A stretch of DNA of 64,000 nt from DAHUXN01 sp963729815 (GCA_963729815.1 CAVSPU010000004.1:744001-808000); one strand, 5' to 3'; shown: positions 8,791 through 18,290, numbered from the stretch's first letter. Numbers and translations: made by a program. Notes: generated by a model from the letters alone, not told the origin.

Positions 8791-9738
8791 TTGCCAGCAC
8801 GGATACTGAACGGAATCGCGATTCGCGACGAAATTTACGCCGAGCTTGAGCGCGAAATCGCCGAGCTCACGGCGATGGGGATACGGCCCGGGCTTGCAGC
8901 GGTGCTCGTGGGCGACGATCCGGCATCGAAAATTTACGTTCGCAGCAAGATCGCCGCATGCGAACAACTGGGACTGCGCAGCGAACACATCACTCCAGCG
9001 GCCAGCACGACTACCGCCGAATTGCTGGCGCTCGTGCGCGATTTGAATTCCCGCGATGACGTCGACGGGATTCTGGTGCAATTACCGCTGCCCGCGCAGA
9101 TCGAAGCGAAGAAAATTCTGGAGGCGGTCGATCCGGCGAAGGACGTTGACGGATTTCACCCCATGAATATGGGGGAATTGGTGGAAGGGCGGCCGCGCAT
9201 GGTGGCATGCACGCCGCTCGGCGTGATGGAGATCCTGCGCCGCAGTGGAATCCGAGTCGCGGGCACCGATGCCGTCGTGGTGGGGCGCAGCAACATCGTC
9301 GGGAAGCCGATGGCTCTTCTGCTGATGCATGCCGACGCGACCGTGACCGTGTGCCATTCGAAAACGCGCGACATGAGAAAATTCACGAGCCAGGCGGACA
9401 TTGTGATCGCGGCCTCTGGCCGGCCGGGGCTGATTACGCCCGAAGATATCAAGCCGGGCGCGACGGTGATTGACGTCGGGACGACGCGCTTGACCGACGC
9501 GCGGCTTGCGGCGGAGATTTTCAAGCACGCGCCGCAAAGGCTCGAAAAATTCAAGGAAAAGGGATTCGCGCTTGCCGGAGACGTTCATCCGGACGTGGCG
9601 CAGGTCGCGGGGGCGCTCACGCCGGTCCCGGGCGGCGTCGGCCCGCTGACGATTGCCATGCTGATGAGCAACACGGTGAAGGCCGCGCGGCTGCGGCGCG
9701 GATTGCGCGCCGCCGAGACGGCTGCCGCCCGCCGCTGA
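8791..9738 (+). CDS. folD: Bifunctional methylenetetrahydrofolate dehydrogenase/cyclohydrolase
   Basis: FolD interconverts 5,10-methylene-THF and 10-formyl-THF in one-carbon metabolism, using NADP. The catalytic Y49-xxx-K53 pair lies in SKIYVRSK, the QLPLP motif and the DGFHP motif follow, and the Rossmann-type cofactor segment VVVGRSNIVGKPMALLL is intact, as is the terminal PVPGGVGPLTIAML. At 315 residues it is about 25 longer than usual: a short insertion precedes GDVHPDV and the C-terminus is extended and Arg/Ala-rich. The start is TTG, supported by GAAGGAG at 8778-8784. coaE follows 10 bases later. Confidence 0.96.
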   Translation: MPARILNGIAIRDEIYAELEREIAELTAMGIRPGLAAVLVGDDPASKIYVRSKIAACEQLGLRSEHITPAASTTTAELLALVRDLNSRDDVDGILVQLPLPAQIEAKKILEAVDPAKDVDGFHPMNMGELVEGRPRMVACTPLGVMEILRRSGIRVAGTDAVVVGRSNIVGKPMALLLMHADATVTVCHSKTRDMRKFTSQADIVIAASGRPGLITPEDIKPGATVIDVGTTRLTDARLAAEIFKHAPQRLEKFKEKGFALAGDVHPDVAQVAGALTPVPGGVGPLTIAMLMSNTVKAARLRRGLRAAETAAARR

Positions 9739-9748
9739 CGGCCACACG

Positions 9749-10348
9749 ATGCTGATCGCCGGACTCACGGGAGGAATCGCCAGCGGCAAGTCCACGGTGG
9801 CGAGAATCCTGCAAGAACGCGGTTGCACCATCATCGAAGCCGATCTGCTGGCGCACGAATACCTCAAGCCGGAAAATCCCGTTGCAGCGCAAGTGGTCGA
9901 TGAATTCGGGCGTGAAATCGCCGACGCGAGCGGAAAAATCGACCGCGGCAAACTCGGCGAACTCGTCTTTGGCAACGAGGAGAAGTTGAAGCGCCTCAAC
10001 GCAATCGTTCACCCGCACGTGCTGCGGGAAATTACCAGCCGCTTGAAAGAACTTGCGAAGCCGGGCGGCCCGGAGGTCACGGTTGTCGTCGCGGCGCTGC
10101 ACATCGAGAGCGGCTACTACAAGAATTTCGACCGACTGGCGGTCGCGTGGTGCAGGCCCGAGCAGCAACTGCAGCGCGCAATGAGCCGCGGGCTAACGCG
10201 AGAGCAGGCGGAAAAACGGATCGCGTCGCAGATGCCAATCGACGAAAAGCGCAAGTTCGCGGATGACGTGATCGACTGCTCGCAGACGCTCGACGAAACG
10301 CGGCGGCAAACCGAAGAAGTACTCTCTCGCTGGAAAAACGTAAAGTAG
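9749..10348 (+). CDS. coaE: Dephospho-CoA kinase
   Basis: Catalyses the last step of coenzyme A synthesis, phosphorylating the 3' hydroxyl of dephospho-CoA. The P-loop is GGIASGKST (residues 8-16), followed by the EADLLAHEYL segment matching the family's DAD-type substrate motif and the lid region with RGLTREQAEKRI. The C-terminal helix ends ETRRQTEEVLSRWK. At 199 residues the length is normal. It lies 10 bases after folD and 36 bases before the methyltransferase. Confidence 0.95.
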   Translation: MLIAGLTGGIASGKSTVARILQERGCTIIEADLLAHEYLKPENPVAAQVVDEFGREIADASGKIDRGKLGELVFGNEEKLKRLNAIVHPHVLREITSRLKELAKPGGPEVTVVVAALHIESGYYKNFDRLAVAWCRPEQQLQRAMSRGLTREQAEKRIASQMPIDEKRKFADDVIDCSQTLDETRRQTEEVLSRWKNVK

Positions 10349-10370
10349 CGCAAGACATCCTATCGCGACA

Positions 10371-10387
10371 CACGTAATCGTTACGTG
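10371..10387. promoter_or_regulatory. 17-bp palindrome overlapping a start codon
   Basis: CACGTAATCGTTACGTG is a perfect 7-bp inverted repeat around a 3-bp centre. It covers the GTG at 10385, one of the two candidate starts of the methyltransferase gene. It could be an operator, or a hairpin hiding the start if transcribed from coaE. No assignment beyond symmetry is possible. Confidence 0.35.
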
Positions 10388-11143
10388 AGCAACACTATGA
10401 GCAAGCGGAAGCCCGATTACGGACTCGATGCGCCCGGAGTATTTCGAGGCCTGCTGATTGGCGGGCTCGCTGCGGCGATTGCCGGATATTGTCTTGTGCA
10501 CTGGGCTTTCCGCGGAAACCCTGGCTCGCTGCTTGGGCTGGCTTTCGCGGTTCGAAATACGGGCATAGGCTGCCTCATCGGCGCGGCGATGATGTTCGCG
10601 AGCAGCCGCTACGGCAAGTTTCACGTGCGCGATCGCCTGCTCCGTGGATTGAACCTGCGTGGCGATGAGGCAGTGCTCGACGTCGGATGCGGCCATGGGC
10701 TTTTGCTGATCGGGGCCGCCAAGGAATTGCCGCGTGGGCGCGCCGTGGGAGTGGATTTATGGTCGCAGGTGGATCAGGGCGACAATTCGCGCGCTGCGAC
10801 GCTGCGAAATGCTGAACTTGAGAATGTTGCGGATCGCGTCGAGGTTCATGACGGCGACATGCGCAAGCTGCCCTTCGCCGATTCGAGTTTTGACGCCGCC
10901 GTCGCCCACTTTGCCATTCACAACATTTCCAGCCACGAGGGACGTCGCGAGGCGATTCGCGAAATCGTGCGCGTGCTCAAACCCGGCGGCCAAGTTGCGC
11001 TTTCCGACATGAAGAGCGTCGCTCTCTATGCTGATGAGCTGCGCAAATTGGGCATGAGTGCCGTCAAAACTTCCTGGCCAAGTTTTTGGACCTGGCCCCC
11101 TTCGCGCATCGTAACTGCTCAAAAACCGGTTGCATTCAACTAA
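10385..11143 (+). CDS. Membrane-anchored class I SAM methyltransferase
   Basis: This 252-residue protein has two hydrophobic segments near the N-terminus (about 21-42 and 48-72) followed by a Rossmann methyltransferase domain. Motif I reads VLDVGCGHG (97-105), with an acidic residue in GVDLW at the next strand, HDGDMRKLPF for the adenine-binding loop, and the post-core FAIHNISS and LKPGGQVALSDM. It probably methylates a small molecule or lipid at the membrane. ATG at 10397 is an alternative to the GTG used here. It may be cotranscribed with folD-coaE. Substrate unknown. Confidence 0.8.
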   Translation: MSNTMSKRKPDYGLDAPGVFRGLLIGGLAAAIAGYCLVHWAFRGNPGSLLGLAFAVRNTGIGCLIGAAMMFASSRYGKFHVRDRLLRGLNLRGDEAVLDVGCGHGLLLIGAAKELPRGRAVGVDLWSQVDQGDNSRAATLRNAELENVADRVEVHDGDMRKLPFADSSFDAAVAHFAIHNISSHEGRREAIREIVRVLKPGGQVALSDMKSVALYADELRKLGMSAVKTSWPSFWTWPPSRIVTAQKPVAFN

Positions 11144-11163
11144 AATTCATACCGGCCGCAATG

Positions 11164-11943
11164 TTACGCATTCCATTCCGCGCGGATGCGCGCGCGTTCC
11201 GCTTCGTTAAGACTGAACCAGGATTCGGCAATGTCTCGCACGCGTTCGAGCGATGCCTGCATTTCGGCGTGCTTCTGCTCCATCAATTCGCGCGAAGCAT
11301 CCGGCGGAACGTAAATCGTCGGCGCAACAACAATCACCGCACGAGAAAACAAGTGCGGAACCTGGAATAGATCCCAGGATTTCTCGAATGTGGAAGCGCG
11401 CTCCAATCCGATGTGGAACATGAAAATCGGCTGGCCGGTCTTGCGCGCAAGCATCACAGGGCCGGGCTTAGCGACGTAGCGCGGGCCGCGCGGGCCGTCG
11501 ATGGTGAATGCAACGTCCTTCCCTTCCTCGAGCCGCTGCGCCATCACGACCAAACCCTTCAGACCGCCGCGCGAGGAGCTGCCTTGCGCCGTGCCGAAGC
11601 CCAGCCGCTCGATAACCCGGCGCGTCCATTGGCCATCAAAGTTTGTGGTGTTCATGACGACGACGCCGCGATTGCGCCACCACCAGATGGCCGAAAAAAT
11701 CGAGCGGTGCCAGAACGTTCCGATCAAATGTTGACCGCGATCATAGGCACGCTGGGCGTGCTGCCAGCCGAGGACTTCAAAGCGCAGCGTGGGGCCGATG
11801 GCGCGAACAGCGAAATACACGGCCCAGGCGATGATCGGAATTTGCATGCGGCGCCAGCGGGAGAGTTTGGGCAAGCGCGTATCGTAATGAACATTTACGG
11901 GCTCTGGCTCGCGCTCGAGGCCGGATGTGGCTGGCTCACTCAT
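11164..11943 (-). CDS. DUF374 lysophospholipid-acyltransferase-like protein
   Basis: A 259-residue protein of the DUF374 family. A hydrophobic segment (IPIIAWAVYFAVRAIGP) near the N-terminus precedes the acyltransferase-like block with a histidine-containing FWHRSIF and the FTIDGPRGPRYVAKPGPVMLARKTGQPI segment that defines the family. Related proteins transfer acyl chains to glycolipids or lysophospholipids; a role in lipid A or phospholipid assembly is plausible but not shown. The ATG at 11943 is preferred over an in-frame start six codons upstream. It converges on the methyltransferase gene with a 20-bp gap. Confidence 0.8.
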   Translation of the reverse strand: MSEPATSGLEREPEPVNVHYDTRLPKLSRWRRMQIPIIAWAVYFAVRAIGPTLRFEVLGWQHAQRAYDRGQHLIGTFWHRSIFSAIWWWRNRGVVVMNTTNFDGQWTRRVIERLGFGTAQGSSSRGGLKGLVVMAQRLEEGKDVAFTIDGPRGPRYVAKPGPVMLARKTGQPIFMFHIGLERASTFEKSWDLFQVPHLFSRAVIVVAPTIYVPPDASRELMEQKHAEMQASLERVRDIAESWFSLNEAERARIRAEWNA

Positions 11944-11989
11944 CGGCGTATAGTATAGCAATCACGGCCAGGAGGCCGGTTCGCTGCAC

Positions 11990-13114
11990 ATGAACTTGCG
12001 ATTGAAAAAGACAATTACGGCGCTGCGCAAAGCTGGCGCATTTGGCGCGGCACTGGCGCTTGCGGCGTTGATTTTCGGCGCACGTGCTCGGGCGCAGAGC
12101 GGCGATGCCGCGCAGGGCCAGATGCTGGGCCAGGTGATCGGGAATGATATCTCGGTCATGGGGCCATCGAGCGTCGTGCCAGAGACCGCGGCGGGGGAAC
12201 AATCGCGGACGATCGCGTTCGCTGGAGGAAGCACGATCGTGGTGCATTCCGGGAAGGCGCGAGTCGATTTCATCGGCGGAGGCGAAATTGACGTTTGCGG
12301 GCCGGCGAAATTTACCGTTCTGGACTCGGGCGAAGCGCTGACGATCGCGCTCAGCTTTGGACGCGTGCATGTGAAAATTGACGCGCTGCGGCCGATTACG
12401 ATCTACACGCCGACGATTTTGGCCACGCCGATCTCGATCCAGGAGCAACCTCGTGAGATGACGGTGGGAATCGCGAATACCGGAGCGATGTGCGTGGTTG
12501 CGGCGCGCGGGGCCGTGCAAGTCCAGCAACAATTGAGCGGAGAAACGCTTGTGGTGCCGCAGCCAAGCGAGGTGCTGCTGCAAGGCGCGCCGTTCGGGGC
12601 CGTCGCGGCTGCCGCGGGATCGTGCGGCTGCAATTTCGAGGAGCCTGTCGCGCAACAACGGGCCGCGACGCCGGCTGCCGTGACCCAGAGCCATCCGTCA
12701 ACGGCAGCAGCGCAGAGTCCGTCAACTTCGGCGCTGACCGCAAAGAATTTGCCGCCTGCGCCCGTTTCAGCCGCTCGCGCGCAGAGCCCACCCGCACCGG
12801 CGCCACGGCCGATCGCGTCCGCGACCGTGCCCGCAAAGGCTGCGGCAGCGCCGAATGCCGCGGCCCAGCCGATCTTGAAGGTCGATCTGCCGCCTCTGGG
12901 CTATGACGCGAAAAGCGCAGCCGATTCGGTCGAGCCGCTCAGCGTTGCGACGCTGATGCTGGCCAAGGAAGCGGAGGTCGAACCGTCGTGGATTTTTCGG
13001 GGAACAGTGACCGGGCCAAGCCGAAAAGGCGCCACGCAAGCGCAGAACCCGGCGAACAAGTCGAGTAAACCAGGATTTTGGAGCCGGTTTCGAGCATTCT
13101 TTCTAGGGAAGTAA
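11990..13114 (+). CDS. Secreted protein with FecR-like domain and Ala/Pro-rich tail
   Basis: A 374-residue protein with a signal peptide ending near ARARA (residue 35). Residues about 48-185 form a beta-rich region with repeated strands (GGSTIVVHSGKARVDFIGGG, then LSFGRVHVKIDALRPITIYTP and ARGAVQVQQQL) resembling the FecR fold, which often measures or scaffolds in the periplasm. The following CGCNF could carry disulfides. From about 215 the protein is low-complexity Ala/Pro/Ser-rich, ending in a basic-aromatic tail (FWSRFRAFFLGK). I do not recognise a specific function. It is divergent from the DUF374 gene. Confidence 0.65.
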   Translation: MNLRLKKTITALRKAGAFGAALALAALIFGARARAQSGDAAQGQMLGQVIGNDISVMGPSSVVPETAAGEQSRTIAFAGGSTIVVHSGKARVDFIGGGEIDVCGPAKFTVLDSGEALTIALSFGRVHVKIDALRPITIYTPTILATPISIQEQPREMTVGIANTGAMCVVAARGAVQVQQQLSGETLVVPQPSEVLLQGAPFGAVAAAAGSCGCNFEEPVAQQRAATPAAVTQSHPSTAAAQSPSTSALTAKNLPPAPVSAARAQSPPAPAPRPIASATVPAKAAAAPNAAAQPILKVDLPPLGYDAKSAADSVEPLSVATLMLAKEAEVEPSWIFRGTVTGPSRKGATQAQNPANKSSKPGFWSRFRAFFLGK

Positions 13115-13164
13115 ACGGCCGAAAACTAGAGAAGCGAGCGGCGCCTGCGCTTGATCAGCAGAGA

Positions 13165-14838
13165 CTACATGCCTTCGTAATTCGGGCCGCCTCCGCCTTC
13201 GGGCGGAATCCAATTGATCACTTGATAAGGATCGGCGATGTCGCAGGTCTTGCAGTGGACGCAGTTTGAGGCGTTGATCTTCAGGCGCGGCTGACCTTTG
13301 TCGAGGACCATCTCGTAGACAGCCGCGGGACAAAAATACTGGCACGGGTTGCCATACTCGCGAACGCAGCGATCCGAGCAAATACTCGGATCGGTGACGA
13401 CGAGATGGCACGGCTGGTCTTCTTCGTGGCGCGTGCCGGAGTGATAGACGTCGGTGAGACGATCGAAAGTTAACGTGCCGTCGCCTTTAAATCGCGTTGA
13501 CTGATCCACGAGCTCGCGCGGACGATTGAGTTTGCGGTAATCCTCGTGGCCTGGCCGGCAACGCACCGGGTCGATGAGACCTCGCCCGCCGCTGGCAAAC
13601 TGCAGGCCGGCGTGGAAAAGACCTTTCCACAAGCCGCCATGAAAGGCCTGATGAAAATTGCGGACTGCCCAGAGCTCTTCTTTGATCCAACTCGATTCCA
13701 GTTTCTGTGAATAGGCGCCAAGCGTTTTCGCGGAAGTGTCGCCGACGACGAGTGCATCGTGGATTGCTTCGGCGGCGAGCATGCCGCTCTTGAGCGCGGT
13801 GTGAATGCCCTTGAGGCGTTGCGAGTTCAGCAAACTCGCGGAATCGCCGATGATCAAGCCGCCGTCGAAATTGTTTTGGGGCCGCGAATACCAGCCGCCG
13901 TAGGGCACAGTCTTCGCGCCATAGCGGACCAGCTTGCCGCCATCGAGAATCCGGCGAATCCAGGGATGCGTCTTGAATTTCTGAAACGCTTCGTGTGGGT
14001 CGAAGAGCGAATCGGCGTATTCGAGGCTGATCACCATGCCGAGCGACACGCGATTGTCGCGCATGCCGTAAATCCAGCCGCCGCCATATTTGTGTGAGTC
14101 AAGCGGCCAGCCAGCGGTGTGCGCGACGAAGCCCGTCTCAATGCGGCCCGGCTGGACGTCCCACAATTCCTTGATGCCGATGCCGTAAATCTGCGGATTC
14201 AATCCGTCGAGATGGAAATGATCGACGAGATCCTTGGTGAGCGAGCCGCGCGGGCCTTCGGCTAGCACAGTAATTTTCGAGCGCAGCTCGTAGCCCGGCG
14301 TGAAATTGTCCTTCGGCTTGCCGTTCTTATCGACGCCTTTGTCTTCCGTGATGACGCCAGCGATCCCGTGGCCGTCATAAATGAGCGAAGCGCCGGCGAA
14401 CTGCGTGAAGACGTTGACGCCAGCTTTCTCGACGAGGCCGCCGAGCCATTTCACCAGCTGATTGAGCGAGACGACGTAATTGCCGTGATTCTTGAACGGC
14501 GGAGGCGTAACCGGCAGCTTCCACTCGCGATTTGAGGTCAGAAAATAAACCGCGTCGCCGGTAACCGGAGTGTCGAGCGGCGCGGATTTCTCAAAATCCG
14601 GCACAAGTTCGCGAAGCGCGCGCGGGTCCATGATCGCCCCGGAGAGCTGGTGCGCGCCCAGCTCGCGCGCTTTTTCGAGGACGTAAACATTTTCAGGAGA
14701 AAGCTTCGGCGTTCGACCTGCGGCGTTATGCTGCTCGATCAGGCGAGAGAGGTGAAGGGCGCAGGCAAGACCGGCGGGGCCGGCGCCGACAATGAGAACA
14801 TCCGCTTCGAGCGTTTCGCGTTCGGCAGGCATGAGCAT
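13165..14838 (-). CDS. Electron transfer flavoprotein-ubiquinone oxidoreductase
   Basis: ETF-QO passes electrons from reduced ETF to the quinone pool at the membrane. The 557-residue sequence has the FAD-binding GAGPAG (18-23) at the N-terminus and a C-terminal [4Fe-4S] domain whose cysteines lie in FCPAAVYE and NCVHCKTCDIADP. Length and domain order match the family. It lies 114 bp downstream of etfA on the same strand, so the complete chain ETF to quinone is encoded together. ATG at 14832 is an equally likely start. Confidence 0.95.
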   Translation of the reverse strand: MLMPAERETLEADVLIVGAGPAGLACALHLSRLIEQHNAAGRTPKLSPENVYVLEKARELGAHQLSGAIMDPRALRELVPDFEKSAPLDTPVTGDAVYFLTSNREWKLPVTPPPFKNHGNYVVSLNQLVKWLGGLVEKAGVNVFTQFAGASLIYDGHGIAGVITEDKGVDKNGKPKDNFTPGYELRSKITVLAEGPRGSLTKDLVDHFHLDGLNPQIYGIGIKELWDVQPGRIETGFVAHTAGWPLDSHKYGGGWIYGMRDNRVSLGMVISLEYADSLFDPHEAFQKFKTHPWIRRILDGGKLVRYGAKTVPYGGWYSRPQNNFDGGLIIGDSASLLNSQRLKGIHTALKSGMLAAEAIHDALVVGDTSAKTLGAYSQKLESSWIKEELWAVRNFHQAFHGGLWKGLFHAGLQFASGGRGLIDPVRCRPGHEDYRKLNRPRELVDQSTRFKGDGTLTFDRLTDVYHSGTRHEEDQPCHLVVTDPSICSDRCVREYGNPCQYFCPAAVYEMVLDKGQPRLKINASNCVHCKTCDIADPYQVINWIPPEGGGGPNYEGM

Positions 14839-14952
14839 TCATTGTAGCAGAACGTCCCACTCCGCCTTTTGAGGCAATAAAAAATCAACGACGACTATAC
14901 GCATCATGTCGCAACCACTGCATCGGCGTGCATGGCGCACCGCAAGGCGAGA

Positions 14953-15942
14953 CTAGCTGGATTTTGATTTCTCCAACTCTTCGGTGAGGGCGGGAACGAT
15001 CTCGAAAAGATCGCCAACGACGCCGTAATCGGCGATCTCGAAAATCGGCGCGTTCTGGTCTTTATTGATCGCGGCGATGCAGCGCGAGCCCTTCATGCCC
15101 ACAACGTGCTGAATCGCGCCGCTGATGCCGAGGGCGAGATACAATTTGGGAGAAACGGTCTGGCCGGAGCTGCCGATTTGCCGTTCCATGGGAAGCCAGC
15201 CTTCATCGCAAATAGGGCGCGAAGCGGAAAGTTCCGCGCCGAGGGCCTTGGCGAGTTTTTCGGCGAGGGGAATATTTTCCGGAGCTTTGATGCCGCGTCC
15301 AATGGAGACGAGGATTGGCGCCTGCGTCAAATCGACTGCTTGCTTGGCTTCCCGGAAAAGTTCCAGCGGCTTGGTGCGGATCTGCTCCGCTCTTAATTCG
15401 ATGCTCACCGGCTTCACTGGCGCTTTGCCGCTTTCTTTTTTCGCGGCGAGATCAGCGCGGAACGCGCCTGCTTGAAACGAAGCGAGCCAGGGCGCAGAGC
15501 CCTGAAAAACGACATCGGCCGCGGTACGGCCCTGAAACATTTGGCGCACGAAAATCAGCTTGCCGTTTTCGCAACGATAGCCGACGCAGTCGCCAATCAT
15601 GCCCTTGCCGAGCGATGCGGCGAGTTTGGGCGCGAAATCGCGAACCTGATAGGTGTGCGGGAAAAGGACGAGGTCGGGCTTCGTTTGCTCGATCACTTGC
15701 TTCAATGCGATCGAATATCCGTCGGGAGTGTATTTGTCGAGCAGCGCGTTCTCGACAAGAAGCACCTCCTCGAGTTGATATCCCGCGAGTTCCTCGGCGA
15801 GGCCGGCGACTCCCTGCCCGATGACTACGCCCGAGAGGGAGCCTTTCACCTGCGTCGCGATCTGTTGCGCGGCGGCGAGCGTTTCAAAACTGACTTTGTT
15901 CCATTTCGCTTCGCGCTGTTCGGTGATGAGCAGGATTCTCAT
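14953..15942 (-). CDS. etfA: Electron transfer flavoprotein alpha subunit
   Basis: A 329-residue protein with an N-terminal alpha/beta domain and the C-terminal FAD-binding domain: ILVSIGRGIKAPENIPLAEKLAKALGAEL, the GSSGQTVSPKLYLALGISGAIQH segment and ADYGVVGDLFEIVPAL are diagnostic. With EtfB it forms the soluble heterodimer that accepts electrons from acyl-CoA and related dehydrogenases. It starts 11 bases after etfB ends, indicating one transcript. Confidence 0.95.
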   Translation of the reverse strand: MRILLITEQREAKWNKVSFETLAAAQQIATQVKGSLSGVVIGQGVAGLAEELAGYQLEEVLLVENALLDKYTPDGYSIALKQVIEQTKPDLVLFPHTYQVRDFAPKLAASLGKGMIGDCVGYRCENGKLIFVRQMFQGRTAADVVFQGSAPWLASFQAGAFRADLAAKKESGKAPVKPVSIELRAEQIRTKPLELFREAKQAVDLTQAPILVSIGRGIKAPENIPLAEKLAKALGAELSASRPICDEGWLPMERQIGSSGQTVSPKLYLALGISGAIQHVVGMKGSRCIAAINKDQNAPIFEIADYGVVGDLFEIVPALTEELEKSKSS

Positions 15943-15953
15943 GTCGAACCCGA

Positions 15954-16724
15954 TTAAATCACACGCGCTTCGTGCCGCAATTTTTCGACGAGCTTCGCCG
16001 CGATTTCCTTCGGCGAACCGGTGATGAATTCCGTCTTCTTCGATTTCTGCGGAACGTAGATTCGCTCCACGCGTTGCGTTATTTCTCCCGATACGTCGAG
16101 GGATTCACGCGAAACGGCGACGATTTCTTTTTTCTTGGCGGCCATGATGCCTTTGAGCGTCGCGTAGCGGGGCTTGTTAATGCCGGATTGAATCGTCAGC
16201 ACGGCGGGCAGGGGTAACTCAACCCACTGAAACCATCCGGCCTCGAGTTCACGCTTCAGGCGCAGGTGATCACCCTGCGCTTCAATCGACATGATGATTG
16301 TGGCGTGGGGCAAGCCCAACAATTCGGCGAGCAGGACGCCGGTCTGGCCGAAACCGTGGTCGTCGCTCTGCAGGCCCGTGAGGATTAAATCGAATTTTTC
16401 TTTCTTGATTGCGGCTGCGAGCGAGCGCGCCGATGCCAGCGGGTCGAGAGCATAGAATTTGTCGTCGGTGACGTGAATGCCGCGATCGGCGCCCTTCGCG
16501 AGCGCCTCTTTGATCGTTTGCTTCACGCGCTCCGGGCCCATGGAAATTGCCACGACTTCGCCGCCGTGCTTTTCCTTGAGCCGCAGGGCCTCTTCGAGAG
16601 CGAAGCTGTCCGGCTCATTCGTTTCAAAACTGATATCCGTCTCGCGAATCCATGAGCCACTCGCATCAATGACGAGAGGCGCATCCTTTGCGGGAACCTG
16701 CTTGACGCAAACAACGATGTTCAA
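15954..16724 (-). CDS. etfB: Electron transfer flavoprotein beta subunit
   Basis: A 256-residue AMP-binding subunit of ETF. It begins LNIVVCVKQVPAKDAPLVID and carries the family signature LILTGLQSDDHGFGQTGVLLAELLGLP. I chose the TTG at 16724 because AGGAGG lies five bases upstream; the in-frame ORF continues further but that part lies over the fabF end and does not resemble the family. It sits 35 bases after fabF and 11 before etfA. Confidence 0.93.
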   Translation of the reverse strand: MNIVVCVKQVPAKDAPLVIDASGSWIRETDISFETNEPDSFALEEALRLKEKHGGEVVAISMGPERVKQTIKEALAKGADRGIHVTDDKFYALDPLASARSLAAAIKKEKFDLILTGLQSDDHGFGQTGVLLAELLGLPHATIIMSIEAQGDHLRLKRELEAGWFQWVELPLPAVLTIQSGINKPRYATLKGIMAAKKKEIVAVSRESLDVSGEITQRVERIYVPQKSKKTEFITGSPKEIAAKLVEKLRHEARVI

Positions 16725-16759
16725 CAGAACCTCCTGATGCGGAGCCGAAGCCGGATCTC

Positions 16760-18004
16760 TCAGCGGCCTTCCCAGAGCTTGAAGACAAGAGATGCGTTGG
16801 TGCCGCCGAAACCAAAGGAATTCGAGAGCGCATAGCGCAAACTGGCCTTGCGCGCATGATTCGGAACGTAATCCAGGTCGCAAGCCGGGTCGGGATTTTC
16901 GTAGTTGATCGTCGGCGGCAAAATCTGGTCGCGCAAGGCGAGGACGCTGATGCCCGCCTCAAGGCCGCCCGCGCCGCCAAGCACGTGACCCGTCATGGAC
17001 TTCGTCGAACTGACGGGAATTTTTTTCGCGTCGTCGCCGAAGGTCCGCTTGATTGCCACCGTTTCGATGGCGTCACCGATGGGAGTCGAGGTTCCGTGCG
17101 CGTTCACGTAGCCGATTTCGGAAGGCGCAATCCCGGCATCATGCAAGGAGGCTCGCATGACACGATAGGCGCCGTCGCCATTCTCGGCGGGCTGCGTCAT
17201 GTGGAAAGCGTCAGCCGACATCCCATAGCCGACGATTTCCGCGAGAATATTAGCGTTGCGCCGCTGCGCATGGTCAAGCGATTCGAGAATCAGCACTCCC
17301 GCTCCTTCGCCGATCACGAAGCCATCGCGCTGCGCGTCAAATGGCCGGCTGGCGCGCGTTGGCTCGTCGTTGCGCGTCGAAAGCGCCTTCATGGCGGCAA
17401 AGCCGCCGACGCCCATGGGCGTGATCGCTGCTTCGGACCCGCCGGCAATCATCACTTCCGCGTCGCATCGCTGGATGATTTTGAACGCGTCGCCAATTGC
17501 ATGCGCAGAGGCGGAGCACGCGGTGGCCGTGGCGGAATTCGGGCCCTTCGCTCCGAGGCGGATCGAAATCTGACCGGACGCCAAATTAATGATGGCGGAA
17601 GGAATGAAAAAAGGAGAAATCTTGCCCGGACCGCCGTGAATTAGCTTGCTGTGCTCGCGCTCGATCACGTCGAATCCGCCGATGCCTGAAGCAATGTAAA
17701 TGCCGGTGGCATCCGCAATCTCCGGAGTGATTTCGAGCGCCGCCATCTTCATCGCGAAATCCGCGGAGGCAATGGCCAGGTGGATGAACCGGGCCATCTT
17801 CTTGACTTCTTTTTTCTCGATCCACTGGAAGGGATCAAACCCCTTCACTTCGCCCGCGAACCGGCAGTCGAAGCCGGTGGCATCGAATTGCGTGATCGGC
17901 GCAATGCCGCTCTTTCCAGCGATCAGGTTCTTCCAAACTTCTTCCGTCCCGATGCCGCAGGCGCAGACCAGCCCGACTCCAGTGACGACAACTCGGCGAT
18001 TCAA
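16760..18004 (-). CDS. fabF: Beta-ketoacyl-ACP synthase II
   Basis: Condensing enzyme of fatty acid elongation, 414 residues, a complete thiolase-fold protein. The catalytic triad is C163 (TACSASAHAIGD), H303 (NAHGTSTPIGD) and H340 (MTGHVLGGAGG), with K335 alongside. It lies 40 bases downstream of acpP, the standard arrangement, and 35 bases upstream of etfB. Confidence 0.96.
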   Translation of the reverse strand: MNRRVVVTGVGLVCACGIGTEEVWKNLIAGKSGIAPITQFDATGFDCRFAGEVKGFDPFQWIEKKEVKKMARFIHLAIASADFAMKMAALEITPEIADATGIYIASGIGGFDVIEREHSKLIHGGPGKISPFFIPSAIINLASGQISIRLGAKGPNSATATACSASAHAIGDAFKIIQRCDAEVMIAGGSEAAITPMGVGGFAAMKALSTRNDEPTRASRPFDAQRDGFVIGEGAGVLILESLDHAQRRNANILAEIVGYGMSADAFHMTQPAENGDGAYRVMRASLHDAGIAPSEIGYVNAHGTSTPIGDAIETVAIKRTFGDDAKKIPVSSTKSMTGHVLGGAGGLEAGISVLALRDQILPPTINYENPDPACDLDYVPNHARKASLRYALSNSFGFGGTNASLVFKLWEGR

Positions 18005-18044
18005 TGCGGAGTTTTCTCCTCGATGGAACTCTGAGGCCGGTGAA

Positions 18045-18290
18045 TTACTTCTTACCCTGAGCGTGCTTGTCGATGTACGCGATGGCGTCCTTCACCGTGG
18101 CGATCTTCTCCGCGTCCTCATCGGGGATTTCGATGCTGAACGCTTCTTCGAAGGCCATCACGAGCTCGACGATGTCGAGTGAATCGGCGCCCAGGTCGTC
18201 CACGAACGAAGCCGTTGGCGTCACTTCGCCTTCATCCACACCCAGTTGTTCGACGATAATCTGCTTCACGCGTTCTTCAACGCTGGCCAT
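18045..18290 (-). CDS. acpP: Acyl carrier protein
   Basis: An 81-residue acidic protein with the phosphopantetheine attachment motif GADSLD, serine 37. It carries the growing acyl chain in fatty acid synthesis. The leader upstream has a good promoter and a GGAGGAAG ribosome-binding site. A methionine aminopeptidase gene lies between it and fabG. Confidence 0.97.
   Translation of the reverse strand: MASVEERVKQIIVEQLGVDEGEVTPTASFVDDLGADSLDIVELVMAFEEAFSIEIPDEDAEKIATVKDAIAYIDKHAQGKK

Noticed and set aside
15954..16883. A longer N-terminus for etfB, starting 53 codons upstream
   Set aside because: The extra residues overlap the fabF end, do not resemble ETF beta, and AGGAGG points to the TTG at 16724.
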